DNA of 64,000 nt from Streptococcus sp. CF8_St5-11 (lineage in GTDB: Bacteria > Bacillota > Bacilli > Lactobacillales > Streptococcaceae), in assembly GCF_024295625.1 (NCBI RefSeq), contig NZ_JANCOJ010000001.1, forward strand, positions 620,001-684,000, given 5' to 3'. How positions within the stretch are numbered: the first letter of the stretch is position 1; every line of letters begins with the position of its first letter. The position numbers and the translations under genes are program-made. Positions 27,810-37,100 of the stretch are shown piece after piece. Below the pieces are notes generated by a model. It was not told where the DNA came from. It saw nothing but the letters and a program-made list of their open reading frames with translations, and ran no database searches.

Positions 27810-27838
27810 TTTACTTACAGGCGAATTTATGATATAAT
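27810..27838 (+). promoter_or_regulatory. Promoter of rpoY-rnjA
   Basis: TTTACT, 17 bp, TATAAT, with TGA before the -10 (TGATATAAT). Confidence 0.75.
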
Positions 27839-27860
27839 AATAATTAATTGTATCGAATCA

Positions 27861-27923
27861 GGTCCACTAGTTGCGAGTAGGAAACTCTAGTGATTACACT
27901 CCTTCGTAGCTAACAAATGGACC
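27861..27923 (+). ncRNA. Structured 5' leader of rpoY-rnjA
   Basis: GGTCCA (27861-27866) pairs with TGGACC (27918-27923). CACTAG (27865-27870) pairs with CTAGTG (27887-27892), sharing two bases with the outer stem, so the two helices either stack or alternate. The leader ends ~25 nt before the rpoY start. A role in autoregulation by RNase J1 is a hypothesis. Confidence 0.5.
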
Positions 27924-27948
27924 GAAATAATGAAAGGAAAATTACTTC

Positions 27949-28179
27949 ATGATTTACAAAGTTTTTTATCAGGAAACAAAAGACCGCAACCCTCGTCGTG
28001 AAACCACGCATGCACTTTATCTCGATATTGATGCACCAAATGAACGCGAAGGACGCATCCAAGCTCGTCAATTGGTTGAAGCAAACACAGATTTCAACAT
28101 TGAATTTATCACACCACTTTCTGAGCAACACCTTGCTTACGAGAAAGAGTCAGGTGCTTTTGAACTAACGGAGTACTAA
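27949..28179 (+). CDS. rpoY: RNA polymerase epsilon subunit
   Basis: A 76-residue acidic protein with the conserved Firmicute RpoY/YkzG pattern [21 protein letters not shown] start in two short blocks, then ARQLVEANT and EHLAYEK-like ends. It binds core RNA polymerase near the downstream DNA channel and resembles phage Gp2. Four bases separate it from rnjA, the standard Firmicute arrangement, so the two are cotranscribed. Confidence 0.95.
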   Translation: MIYKVFYQETKDRNPRRETTHALYLDIDAPNEREGRIQARQLVEANTDFNIEFITPLSEQHLAYEKESGAFELTEY

Positions 28180-28182
28180 TCC

Positions 28183-29865
28183 ATGGCTTATACCTTAAAA
28201 CCTGAAGAAGTTGGTGTATTTGCCATTGGTGGACTTGGAGAGATCGGGAAAAATACCTACGGGATCGAATACCAAGATGAAATCATCATTGTCGATGCCG
28301 GGATCAAATTTCCAGAAGATGACCTCCTTGGGATCGACTATGTAATCCCAGATTACTCTTATATCGTTGACAATATCGATCGCGTCAAAGCGGTCCTCAT
28401 TACTCACGGGCACGAAGACCACATCGGTGGGATTCCTTTCCTTTTGAAGCAAGCCAATGTCCCTATCTATGCTGGACCTTTGGCGCTTGCCTTAATCCGT
28501 GGAAAATTAGAAGAGCACGGCCTTCTTCGTGATGCCAAACTCTACGAAATCAACCAAAACACTGAGCTTCAATTTAAAAATCTTAAAGCAACCTTCTTCC
28601 GTACGACTCACTCTATTCCAGAACCTTTGGGAATTGTGATTCACACCCCTCAAGGAAAGATTGTTTGTACCGGAGACTTCAAATTTGACTTCACACCTGT
28701 TGGGGAACCGGCTGACCTCCATCGTATGGCGGCCCTTGGGGAAGAAGGCGTTCTCTGTCTGCTTTCAGACTCAACCAACGCGGAAATCCCAACCTTTACT
28801 AACTCTGAAAAAGTGGTTGGCCAATCCATCATGAAGATCATCGAAGGCATCCATGGGCGCATCATTTTTGCCTCCTTTGCTTCGAATATCTTCCGTCTCC
28901 AACAAGCTGCTGAGGCAGCTGTCAAGACAGGTCGTAAGATCGTCGTCTTTGGACGCTCGATGGAAAAAGCCATCGTCAACGGAATTGAGCTTGGCTACAT
29001 CAAGGTCCCTGCTGGAACCATTATCGAGCCAAATGAGATCAAAGACTATGCGGCCAATGAAATCCTGATCATGTGTACAGGAAGTCAAGGAGAGCCAATG
29101 GCAGCCCTCTCTCGGATTGCCAACGGAACGCACCGCCAAGTGCAACTCCAACCAGGAGATACCGTGATCTTCTCTTCTAGTCCAATTCCTGGAAATACAA
29201 CCAGTGTGAATAAATTGATCAATACGATTTCTGAAGCGGGTGTAGAGGTCATTCACGGGAAGATCAACAACATCCATACCTCTGGACACGGGGGGCAACA
29301 AGAACAAAAACTCATGCTCCGCTTGATCAAACCAAAATACTTCATGCCTGTCCATGGTGAATACCGGATGCAGAAGATCCACGCAGGACTTGCGCGTGAT
29401 TGCGGAGTGGAAAAAGACAATATCTTCATCATGAGTAATGGTGATGTCCTCGCTCTTACAGCCAACTCTGCTCGGATCGCAGGAAGCTTCAATGCTCAAG
29501 ATATCTATGTCGATGGAAACCGCATCGGTGAAATCGGGGCTGCTGTCCTTCGTGACCGGAGAGACCTTTCCGAAGACGGTGTCGTTCTTGCTGTTGCGAC
29601 TGTTGACTTCAAATCGAAGATGATCCTGGCTGGTCCAGACATCTTGAGCCGTGGTTTCATCTACATGCGTGAATCAGGAGATCTGATTCGTGAAAGCCAA
29701 CGCATTCTCTTCAATGCTATTCGTATCGCCTTGAAGAACAAAGATGCCAATATCCAAACCGTCAATGGTGCGATTGTCAATGCCCTTCGCCCATTCTTAT
29801 ACGAGAGCACGGAACGTGAACCTATCATTATCCCAATGATTCTCACACCAGATGACGAAAATTAA
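28183..29865 (+). CDS. rnjA: Ribonuclease J1
   Basis: Metallo-beta-lactamase/beta-CASP ribonuclease with 5'-3' exo- and endonuclease activity, central in mRNA turnover. The metal-binding motif HGHEDHIGG is near residue 74, with further ligands in TTHSIPE and CTGDFKFDF. beta-CASP motifs include [19 protein letters not shown] and CTGSQGEPM, and [10 protein letters not shown] and PVHGEYRM lie toward the C-terminus. The 560-residue length is normal. The terminator at 29872-29905 and a repeat copy follow. Confidence 0.97.
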   Translation: MAYTLKPEEVGVFAIGGLGEIGKNTYGIEYQDEIIIVDAGIKFPEDDLLGIDYVIPDYSYIVDNIDRVKAVLITHGHEDHIGGIPFLLKQANVPIYAGPLALALIRGKLEEHGLLRDAKLYEINQNTELQFKNLKATFFRTTHSIPEPLGIVIHTPQGKIVCTGDFKFDFTPVGEPADLHRMAALGEEGVLCLLSDSTNAEIPTFTNSEKVVGQSIMKIIEGIHGRIIFASFASNIFRLQQAAEAAVKTGRKIVVFGRSMEKAIVNGIELGYIKVPAGTIIEPNEIKDYAANEILIMCTGSQGEPMAALSRIANGTHRQVQLQPGDTVIFSSSPIPGNTTSVNKLINTISEAGVEVIHGKINNIHTSGHGGQQEQKLMLRLIKPKYFMPVHGEYRMQKIHAGLARDCGVEKDNIFIMSNGDVLALTANSARIAGSFNAQDIYVDGNRIGEIGAAVLRDRRDLSEDGVVLAVATVDFKSKMILAGPDILSRGFIYMRESGDLIRESQRILFNAIRIALKNKDANIQTVNGAIVNALRPFLYESTEREPIIIPMILTPDDEN

Positions 29866-29871
29866 CAAAAC

Positions 29872-29905
29872 AACCAGTTGAGACCACTGTTTCAACTGGT
29901 TTTAT
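29872..29905 (+). terminator. Terminator of rpoY-rnjA
   Basis: AACCAGTTG and CAACTGGTT with a 13-nt loop and TTTTA tail, 6 bp after the stop. Confidence 0.8.
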
Positions 29906-29930
29906 GGTGACTTTTTGGGGATCAAAAAGA

Positions 29931-30105
29931 GAGTGGGACAGAAATCGGTAATTCGTTAGAATTCGATTTCGTCGTCCCACCTCCACACAGTTGAGTAGGG
30001 CTGTAAAAGCTGATGAAATCAGCGTAGTAGAGCCCACTCAACCACTGCATCTTGCTCGACAAGCCAAAAATAATTGAGAGGCTAGGACTTGTGTCCTAGC
30101 CTCTT
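29931..30105 (+). repeat. 175-bp hairpin/terminator repeat, copy B
   Basis: Same three-hairpin element as copy A. The terminal stem here is perfect: GAGGCTAGGAC and GTCCTAGCCTC around TTGT, followed by TTTACTC. It lies between convergent rnjA and glnA and could end both transcripts. Confidence 0.92.
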
Positions 30106-30117
30106 TACTCTTGTTTC

Positions 30118-31464
30118 TTAATAAAGATCTAAATAGTTGTCTACTTCCCATTGGGATACGAAGGTCGCATAGCTTGCCCATTCGATTCGTTTGGCTTCAA
30201 GGAAGCTGGTGTAAATATGTTCACCCAAAGCAGCTTTCACCACTTCGTCTTCTGTCAAGGCTTTCAAAGCATTGTGAAGGGTAGAAGGGAGATCTGTGAT
30301 TCCAGCTGCTCTACGTTCTTCCGGTGTCATCACATAGATATTTTCTTCGATCGGAGCAGGTGCTTCGATTTTATTTTCAATCCCGTGAAGGCCAACTTCA
30401 AGCAAGACTGCCAAGGCTACATAAGGATTAGCCATTGGGTCTACGGAACGCAATTCTAAACGAGTTCCCATACCACGTGATGCTGGCACACGTACCAATG
30501 GGGAACGGTTGCGACCTGCCCAAGCGATATAAACAGGTGCTTCATATCCAGGAACCAAACGTTTATAAGAGTTGACGGTTGGGTTTGTCACCGCTGTAAA
30601 GTTATATGCATGCTTGATCAAGCCACCCAAGAAGTGATAAGCTGTTTCTGACAATTGCATGCCCTTTGGATCTTCTGGATCAAAGAAGGCATTGTTGCCA
30701 TCTTGGTCAAAGAGAGACATATTACAGTGCATACCTGATCCGGCAATTCCAAATTTTGGTTTGGCCATAAAGGTTGCATACAAGCCGTGTTTACGAGCGA
30801 TAGTCTTCACAACGAGTTTAAAGATTTGGATCTTGTCACAAGCGCGGAGCACTTCGTCATACTTAAAGTCGATTTCATGCTGACCAACGGCTACTTCGTG
30901 GTGACTGGCTTCTACTTCAAAACCCATCTTGGTCAAGACATTTACGATTTCACGACGAGTATTATCTGCAAGATCTGTTGGAGCCAAGTCAAAATAGCCA
31001 CCTTTGTCGTTTACTTCCAGAGTTGGATCTCCATTTTCGTCCAACTTAAAGAGGAAGAATTCTGGTTCTGGTCCAAGGTTAAAGGATTTGAAGCCAAGTT
31101 CTTCCATATGACGAAGGGCCCGTTTCAAGTTGCCACGTGGGTCTCCTGCAAATGGTTCTCCTTCTGTCGTATAGACATCACAGATCAAGCCAGCTACGCT
31201 ACCATTTTCATCTCCCCAAGGGAAGACTGTCCATGTATCCAAATCTGGGTAAAGATACATATCTGACTCGTTGATACGGACAAATCCTTCGATAGAAGAA
31301 CCATCAAACATGGCTTTGTTTGAAAGAACCTTGTCCAGTTGCTCATCGGTAGCTGGAATTTCGACGTTCTTCATGGTTCCCAAAATATCAGAGAACATCA
31401 AGCGAATAAAAGTAACATTTTTTTCTTTTACTTCACGGCGAATATCTGCAGCAGTAATTGACAT
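30118..31464 (-). CDS. glnA: Glutamine synthetase, type I
   Basis: ATP-dependent amidation of glutamate to glutamine, the main ammonium assimilation enzyme. 448 residues fit the GSI-alpha form regulated by feedback and GlnR rather than adenylylation. Visible motifs are FDGSSIEGF near residue 54, the metal-site [20 protein letters not shown] split by N-terminal and core domains, [19 protein letters not shown] and [10 protein letters not shown]. It follows glnR by 39 bp in the same operon. Confidence 0.97.
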   Translation of the reverse strand: MSITAADIRREVKEKNVTFIRLMFSDILGTMKNVEIPATDEQLDKVLSNKAMFDGSSIEGFVRINESDMYLYPDLDTWTVFPWGDENGSVAGLICDVYTTEGEPFAGDPRGNLKRALRHMEELGFKSFNLGPEPEFFLFKLDENGDPTLEVNDKGGYFDLAPTDLADNTRREIVNVLTKMGFEVEASHHEVAVGQHEIDFKYDEVLRACDKIQIFKLVVKTIARKHGLYATFMAKPKFGIAGSGMHCNMSLFDQDGNNAFFDPEDPKGMQLSETAYHFLGGLIKHAYNFTAVTNPTVNSYKRLVPGYEAPVYIAWAGRNRSPLVRVPASRGMGTRLELRSVDPMANPYVALAVLLEVGLHGIENKIEAPAPIEENIYVMTPEERRAAGITDLPSTLHNALKALTEDEVVKAALGEHIYTSFLEAKRIEWASYATFVSQWEVDNYLDLY

Positions 31465-31503
31465 TTTTGTCTCCTTAAAATAGATTACAAGCTTATGAAA
31501 TGA

Positions 31504-31863
31504 TCAACGAAATTGACCATATGGCGATGGGGAAGATGTGAAGCGACTTTGCTGAATAATGTCACGATGAAGAGCCTTACGGATCTCTTCTTGACTGACA
31601 ACCTTGGTTTGCTCTTGCTCTTTTTCCGCATATTTCTTCTTAATATCCGCAATATTGAAGCCATCTGAGATATAATCTTTGATCTCAAGCAGGCGGTCCA
31701 TATCGTCCAACGAATACATGCGGCGATTGCCTTCTGTCCGATCAGGAGAAATCAATCCCTGATCTTCATAATAACGAATCTGGCGAGCTGTCAAGTCGGT
31801 CAGCTTCATAACACTTCCAATCGGAAAGACTGCCAGCGAGCGTCGTAATTCCTTTTCCTTCAT
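31504..31863 (-). CDS. glnR: Nitrogen-responsive MerR-family repressor GlnR
   Basis: 119 residues with a MerR-type winged helix (KLTDLTARQIRYYEDQGL near 20-37) and the basic RRMYSLDD segment, followed by a helical tail that in Bacillus interacts with feedback-inhibited glutamine synthetase. It represses its own operon and nitrogen transport genes when glutamine is plentiful. A perfect GlnR operator lies just upstream of its promoter. Confidence 0.96.
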   Translation of the reverse strand: MKEKELRRSLAVFPIGSVMKLTDLTARQIRYYEDQGLISPDRTEGNRRMYSLDDMDRLLEIKDYISDGFNIADIKKKYAEKEQEQTKVVSQEEIRKALHRDIIQQSRFTSSPSPYGQFR

Positions 31864-31883
31864 ACCATTCCTCTTTCTATTCT

Positions 31884-31911
31884 ATTATATCGAAAAAAAA
31901 ATCTATGTCAA
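31884..31911 (-). promoter_or_regulatory. Promoter of glnRA
   Basis: TTGACA, 16 bp, TATAAT on the - strand, ~20 bp before the glnR start. Confidence 0.75.
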
Positions 31912-31918
31912 GATTAAA

Positions 31919-31935
31919 TGTTACATAATCTTACA
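31919..31935 (-). promoter_or_regulatory. GlnR operator
   Basis: TGTAA-GATTATG-TAACA matches the GlnR consensus TGTNA-N7-TNACA at every fixed position, 7 bp upstream of the -35. It includes the TAA stop of the upstream exporter gene. Confidence 0.85.
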
Positions 31936-32464
31936 TAGGTTTTTTGTGTTTCTTGAGAAAATCGCGAATGCGATCCACATCCGAATTGACCAAAATCGCA
32001 ACGAAAACGCCAATAAAGGTCTCAAATATTCGGGCAAAAACATACAAGAAGGTTTCTCCGTTAGGAATCGAGAGGGTAATGATCAGCATTGCCGAAACTC
32101 CTCCGATAATTCCTGCTTTATTATTCATAGCGACATTTGTCATAATGGTTAACATGGTCGCAATGGGTACAAAAATAAGAGTCACCCAATACGCCCCATG
32201 AAAGAGTGTTTTTAAAAGGAAGAACAATACGGCATAAAAACCTCCGATACTGTTGCCCATGACACGCGAAGCCCCAAAGTGGACACTCTTATCAAAGTCT
32301 TCCCTCAAACTAAAAACAGCTGTCAAAGTCCCGATCTGAAGGCCTCTCCAGCCAAATATTCCAAAAATAAGTAGTACAATAAAAACGGCAATCCCTGTTT
32401 TAAATGTTCTCATCCCCAAACGGAATTTGGACCAATCAAATTTGTGTCGTTTAAAGTAATCCAT
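31931..32464 (-). CDS. Aromatic acid exporter family (FUSC/DUF939-like) membrane protein
   Basis: A 177-residue membrane protein with four or five helices: GMRTFKTGIAVFIVLLIF, then QIGTLTAVFSLREDFDKSVHFGASRVMGNSIGG, the typical FUSC/ArAE_1 N-terminal module. A larger cytoplasmic domain is absent. It may efflux weak organic acids, but its substrate is not known. The ATG start at 32464 is preferred over GTG 32470. It lies just upstream of glnR, an arrangement also known in the pneumococcus, and its stop codon is embedded in the GlnR operator. Confidence 0.8.
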   Translation of the reverse strand: MDYFKRHKFDWSKFRLGMRTFKTGIAVFIVLLIFGIFGWRGLQIGTLTAVFSLREDFDKSVHFGASRVMGNSIGGFYAVLFFLLKTLFHGAYWVTLIFVPIATMLTIMTNVAMNNKAGIIGGVSAMLIITLSIPNGETFLYVFARIFETFIGVFVAILVNSDVDRIRDFLKKHKKPM

Positions 32465-32540
32465 GGTCACCTATCTTTCTATTTCTATTATTCTACCATA
32501 TTTTCAGAAAGGAGAGAACAGTTATCAATAGAAAGAAAAA

Positions 32541-32718
32541 AGAGAGTGGGACAGAAATCGGTAATTCGCTAGAATTCGATTTCGTCGTCCCACCTCCGCA
32601 CAGTTGAGTAGGGCTATAAAAGCTGATGAAATCAGCGTAGTAGAGCCCACTCAACCACTGCGTCTTGCTCAACAATCCAAAAATAATTGAGAGGCTAGGA
32701 CTTTTGTCCCAGCCTCTT
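32541..32718 (+). repeat. 175-bp hairpin/terminator repeat, copy C
   Basis: Near-identical to copies A and B; differences include GCTA for GTTA in the apex of hairpin 1. The terminal stem GAGGCTAGGAC/GTCCCAGCCTC has one A-C mismatch. It lies just after the pgk stop codon, but in the opposite sense. Confidence 0.92.
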
Positions 32719-32732
32719 TCATTCTATTTAGA

Positions 32733-33932
32733 TTATTTGTCTGTAAGAGCAGCCAATCCTGGAAGTTCTTTACCTTCAAGGAGTTCCATAGAAGCACCAC
32801 CACCAGTAGAGATCCATGAGAATTTGTCTGCACGTCCAAGGTTGATCGCAGCAGCTGCTGAGTCACCACCACCGATGATTGATTTAACGCCTGGTTGTTT
32901 CACGATAGCGTCCATCACACCGATTGTACCAGCTTGGAAGTCAGGGTTTTCAAATACACCCATAGGTCCGTTCCATACAACTGTTTTCGCACCAGTCAAT
33001 TCTTGGTCGAATTTAGCGATTGATTTAGGACCGATATCAAGACCAAGGAATCCTGGATCTACTGCTTCACCTTCAGTGTCTTTCACTTCAGTGTAGTCAG
33101 CAAATGCGTTCGCTTCTTTTGAGTCAACTGGCAAGATCAATTTGCCGTTTGATTTTTCAAGAAGAGCTTTCGCCACATCCAATTTGTCTTCTTCTACAAG
33201 TGAGTTACCGATTTCGATACCTTGTGCTTTGTAGAATGTGTAAGTCATCCCACCACCGATAAGGACTTTATCAGCTTTTTCAAGCAAGTTTTCGATAACA
33301 CCGATCTTGTCAGATACTTTAGATCCACCAAGGATAGCTACGAATGGACGTTCTGGAGCTTCAACTGCTTCTTTGATGTAAGCAATTTCGTTTTCAAGAA
33401 GGAATCCAGCAACAGCTTTATCAACGTTTGCAGAGATACCAACGTTAGATGCGTGTGCACGGTGAGCAGTACCAAATGCATCGTTTACGAAGATACCATC
33501 TCCAAGTGATGCCCAGTATTTACCAAGTTCAGGATCGTTTTTAGATTCTTTCTTGCCGTCAACATCTTCGAAACGAGTGTTTTCAACCAAGAGAACTTGT
33601 CCATCTTCAAGAGCGTTAACAGCTGCTTCCAATTCAGCACCACGTGTAACACCTGGGATAAATTGAACTTCTTGACCCAATTTAGCAGCCAAGTCAGCAG
33701 CTACAGGAGCAAGTGATTTACCTTCTTTATCTGCTTCTTCTTTTACACGTCCAAGGTGAGAGAAGAGGATTGCACGTCCACCTTGTTCAAGGATGTACTT
33801 GATAGTTGGAAGAGCTGCAGTGATACGGTTATCGTTAGTGATCACGCCATCTTTTACAGGTACGTTGAAGTCGACACGAACGAGAACTTTTTTCCCTTTC
33901 AAGTCAACGTCTTTAACAGTCAATTTTGCCAT
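32733..33932 (-). CDS. pgk: Phosphoglycerate kinase
   Basis: Glycolytic ATP-forming enzyme converting 1,3-bisphosphoglycerate to 3-phosphoglycerate. The 399-residue sequence shows the conserved N-terminal [14 protein letters not shown], the FSHLGRVK substrate site, [15 protein letters not shown] and the nucleotide-site GGGDSAAAA near 350. Codon use looks like that of a highly expressed gene. It has an extended -10 promoter and no operon partner. Confidence 0.98.
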   Translation of the reverse strand: MAKLTVKDVDLKGKKVLVRVDFNVPVKDGVITNDNRITAALPTIKYILEQGGRAILFSHLGRVKEEADKEGKSLAPVAADLAAKLGQEVQFIPGVTRGAELEAAVNALEDGQVLLVENTRFEDVDGKKESKNDPELGKYWASLGDGIFVNDAFGTAHRAHASNVGISANVDKAVAGFLLENEIAYIKEAVEAPERPFVAILGGSKVSDKIGVIENLLEKADKVLIGGGMTYTFYKAQGIEIGNSLVEEDKLDVAKALLEKSNGKLILPVDSKEANAFADYTEVKDTEGEAVDPGFLGLDIGPKSIAKFDQELTGAKTVVWNGPMGVFENPDFQAGTIGVMDAIVKQPGVKSIIGGGDSAAAAINLGRADKFSWISTGGGASMELLEGKELPGLAALTDK

Positions 33933-33966
33933 TAGATATGACTCCTTCTTTTTTTAATACATGATA

Positions 33967-33975
33967 ATTATATCA
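33967..33975 (-). promoter_or_regulatory. Extended -10 promoter of pgk
   Basis: TGATATAAT on the - strand; the -35 is weak. The leader is short and AAGAAGGAG precedes the ATG. Confidence 0.6.
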
Positions 33976-34060
33976 CAAAATCTGTAAAAGAGGTAGAAAA
34001 ATCCAATGCTTTTCCCCTCTAATTCACAGGATCCGAACGACACTTCTAGATACAAGATCA

Positions 34061-34093
34061 AACCTCTCTGGTTTTCACCAGAGAGGTTTTTTT
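34061..34093 (-). terminator. Terminator of endoD
   Basis: AACCTCTCTGG and CCAGAGAGGTT form an 11-bp stem; T-rich on both sides. Confidence 0.7.
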
Positions 34094-34135
34094 GAGAGTG
34101 ACTTTTTAAAAGAACGAAAGAATCCTGTAAAAGGC

Positions 34136-37100
34136 TTACTCTTCTTTCTTCTTACCAGCCAAGAGGAATCCGCCTAAGGCTGCTAGGAGAACAGCTTCAG
34201 CTGCAAAGGAAGCTTCTAGGCTTGCCGTATTTGGTAAGTGTTCCGATTGACTTTCTTTGCTGGCATCTTTTGTTTCTTGCTGAACTGTTGGCTGTGAGTT
34301 CGCTCCTTGGTGGGCACTTAACAACTGATGGATCTCTTGATCAACCATATCCTTGTGTTCTTCCTCTTGATGACCCGCTTGAGTAGAAGTCGTTGGGGCC
34401 AACTGATCCACTTGAGAAGACTCTGTAGGCTTCAATGGATTAGCTGGATCCGGAGTCACTGGGGCAGCTGGTTGGACTGGTTGATTTGGTTGAGCTGGTT
34501 GAACAGGCTGATCAGGTTTAGCCGGTTCCTCTGGTTGGATCGGTTGATCTGGTCCTTCCGTTTGTGCTGGCTTATAGACAATCGCATAGTGAGTAAAGTG
34601 AGGAGCTGTAAAGATGACTACATCTCCAACTCTCTCAAAGGCCAAGGATTGAGGAGCTTGACCTTCTGGGAAGAAGAGAACTTGCTCCACTTCTTTATCC
34701 TTATCCACAGGGATTTTCACAAGGGATGGATGGTGGGTATCAATATCTTGACCGCTGGCATCCACGCCTTCAATATCAAAGACGATTCCTTCTCGACCCT
34801 TCAGCTCTTCTTTTTCTGCCTGATTGGCTTCAACTTTTGCGACTTTCAGTCCTTTGACAACGGTTGGCTCTAAGTTGGAGAATTGAACTTCGACTCCAGT
34901 CGCAGGGTCTACAAAGACCGCTGGCTTATCTTCTTTCAGGAGCGCAATCAAGGTTTCTAGACCTGTTTTTGCGGTTGCGAGCGCTTCAGGAGTGAGCTCT
35001 GAAGAGTCTAGGAGTTCTTTATTTTTCTCAACCAGTGCCTGCAAAGCGTCACCAGAAGGGTGATTTGGCTTACTTGCTAATAGAGCGGTCGCTTCCTCTG
35101 TCAGAGTAGAAAGAGCTTCTCTCTCTTTGACTAGATTAGCTTGTCCATCCAAGGCTTTCAAGAGAGCGGTCAATTGGTTCAACTGCTCATTGACTTGATC
35201 TTGTGTGCTGGTATCATGTTCTTTCAAGACTTTTTCAGAAGCAGCCATTCCAGCCAACAAGGCTTCTTTGACTTCAGGACTGGCAAATGTAAAGTCTACT
35301 TTGGCTTTTGCAGCTTCAGCTTCAGCCAATTTTTGCTTGAGGTATTCATCGTTGAGAGCTGGTTTTGGATTGACGAGGACATCAAAGCTTGTGCTAGCTC
35401 CTTTGTAATGGATAGTGATGGTTTGACGGCCTTCCTTGGTCGCATCAAATCCAGTTACTTCAACCCCTTCATCGGTCAAGGCGTGCGTTTCGGTCGTTTC
35501 ATCTTCAAAGACGACTGTAAAGCGTCCGCCTTCTTTCTCCAATGCTTCTCCGACAATATATTCCACTTTTGGTTTGTCGGTCAATTCTAGACCAGCAACC
35601 GCTTTTTCGCCTGCTTCCTCTGCACTGACCACAAAAACAGTGAGAGTCTTATCTAATTTCTGACCAAGGTAAGAAACTTCTAGGTGTTGTTCTCCCAGCT
35701 TGCTACTGTCAAATCCATGAATCTCTACACCTGAGTTGGTGAGGTTGACCAGTTGATCTGCTTGGCCATCTTTATAATGAACTCGGAGAGTCGCCCCTTT
35801 CAAGGAAAGGGCATCGCCTTCCCGGTAGACCTTCTTGGTCAATCCATCTTCAAATTGGAGTCCCGCAATTTCTTTATCATTCTTTGGAACCTCGATCGCT
35901 AGAACGTTACTGATATCTTTGCCAGGTTCTTGCGCACGATAGTAGAGAAGAGATGGGGTTGATTCAAAAGCCAGTGGTTTAAAGATCAGATTTCCAGCTT
36001 GATCGGCTGTCATGGTCGCAATTGGACTAGTGGCTTCTTTATCGGCATAAAGAGTCAGAGTAGTATTAGCTGGGACATCTTTGAAACCGACTTGGACAAA
36101 ATGATTACCTAGGTTTTGCGCTGCAGCATGTTTCATCGGAATGTTGACCGTCTCAGTATCTAGACTTTCATACATCTTCCAGTTGTAAATCCGGATGGCT
36201 TGCCATGGAGTTCCGTTATCTGCCGTAATGACATGGAGACGCCAGTCTTGAGCCTTGATTGGATGGTCGAGTGTAATGTCGGACACATGGGCTTTATTGC
36301 CACGAACTTCCTTAGCAAGCTTCCATTCACCCGCTTCATCCTTGTAGTAAAGGTCGAAGTCACGGGTATTCATCTTGCCATCGTCGACAGATTCTCCACC
36401 CGCACCGGCATGGTCCATGACCCAACGAACAATGGTCCGTGGTTGTGTCAAGCGAATATCGACGGTTCCACTCAATTGAGCAGAAGACCATTTATCTGAA
36501 AGACTGGTAATGGTACCATTTAACATACCTTCGATGCCTTCACTACCATCCGCAGCTGGGAAGCTCGAACCGATCACTTTGGCTCCGATAACCACGTTTG
36601 GCGCTAAAGCTTTTGGTAGACTGGTATCTGACACGGTCATACCCCAATCAAAGGCTACAGTTCCCGCATCCGAACGTTGGCCGTTCTTCCCAACTGCCAC
36701 AACCTTGAGTTCCTGAGTGGTTCCTTCAGCACTTGCCGAACGGCTAACTTTTGGTAGATAGACGGTTGTCGCAGAAGACCCTGTTAAGAGACGCCAGTTA
36801 TCACCATCTTTTTCATAGACTTCATAATAATCCGCATCTGCTACCCCTTTAAAATTGAGGACTGCTTCTGCTTCTTGCGCATTTTGTAGGCGTTTTGCCC
36901 GAACGGATACTTCTGCTGGAGTAGCTAGTTTCTCTTGGTTCGACGTAATCGACAATTGGCCGAGATTAAATTTGTAGTCTTTAACATCCGTATCATGGTC
37001 AAAGAACATTTTCACAGCATAAATGGTCTTGCCAGCCAAACTTCCCAAATCAAAGGTTTGAGTAGACCAATCCGCACTCGGTGTCAATTCTTTCCATTCG

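Noticed and set aside
28771-29499. 242-aa ORF antisense to rnjA
   Set aside because: Shadow of a strongly biased gene; the protein resembles no family and rnjA on the opposite strand is certain.
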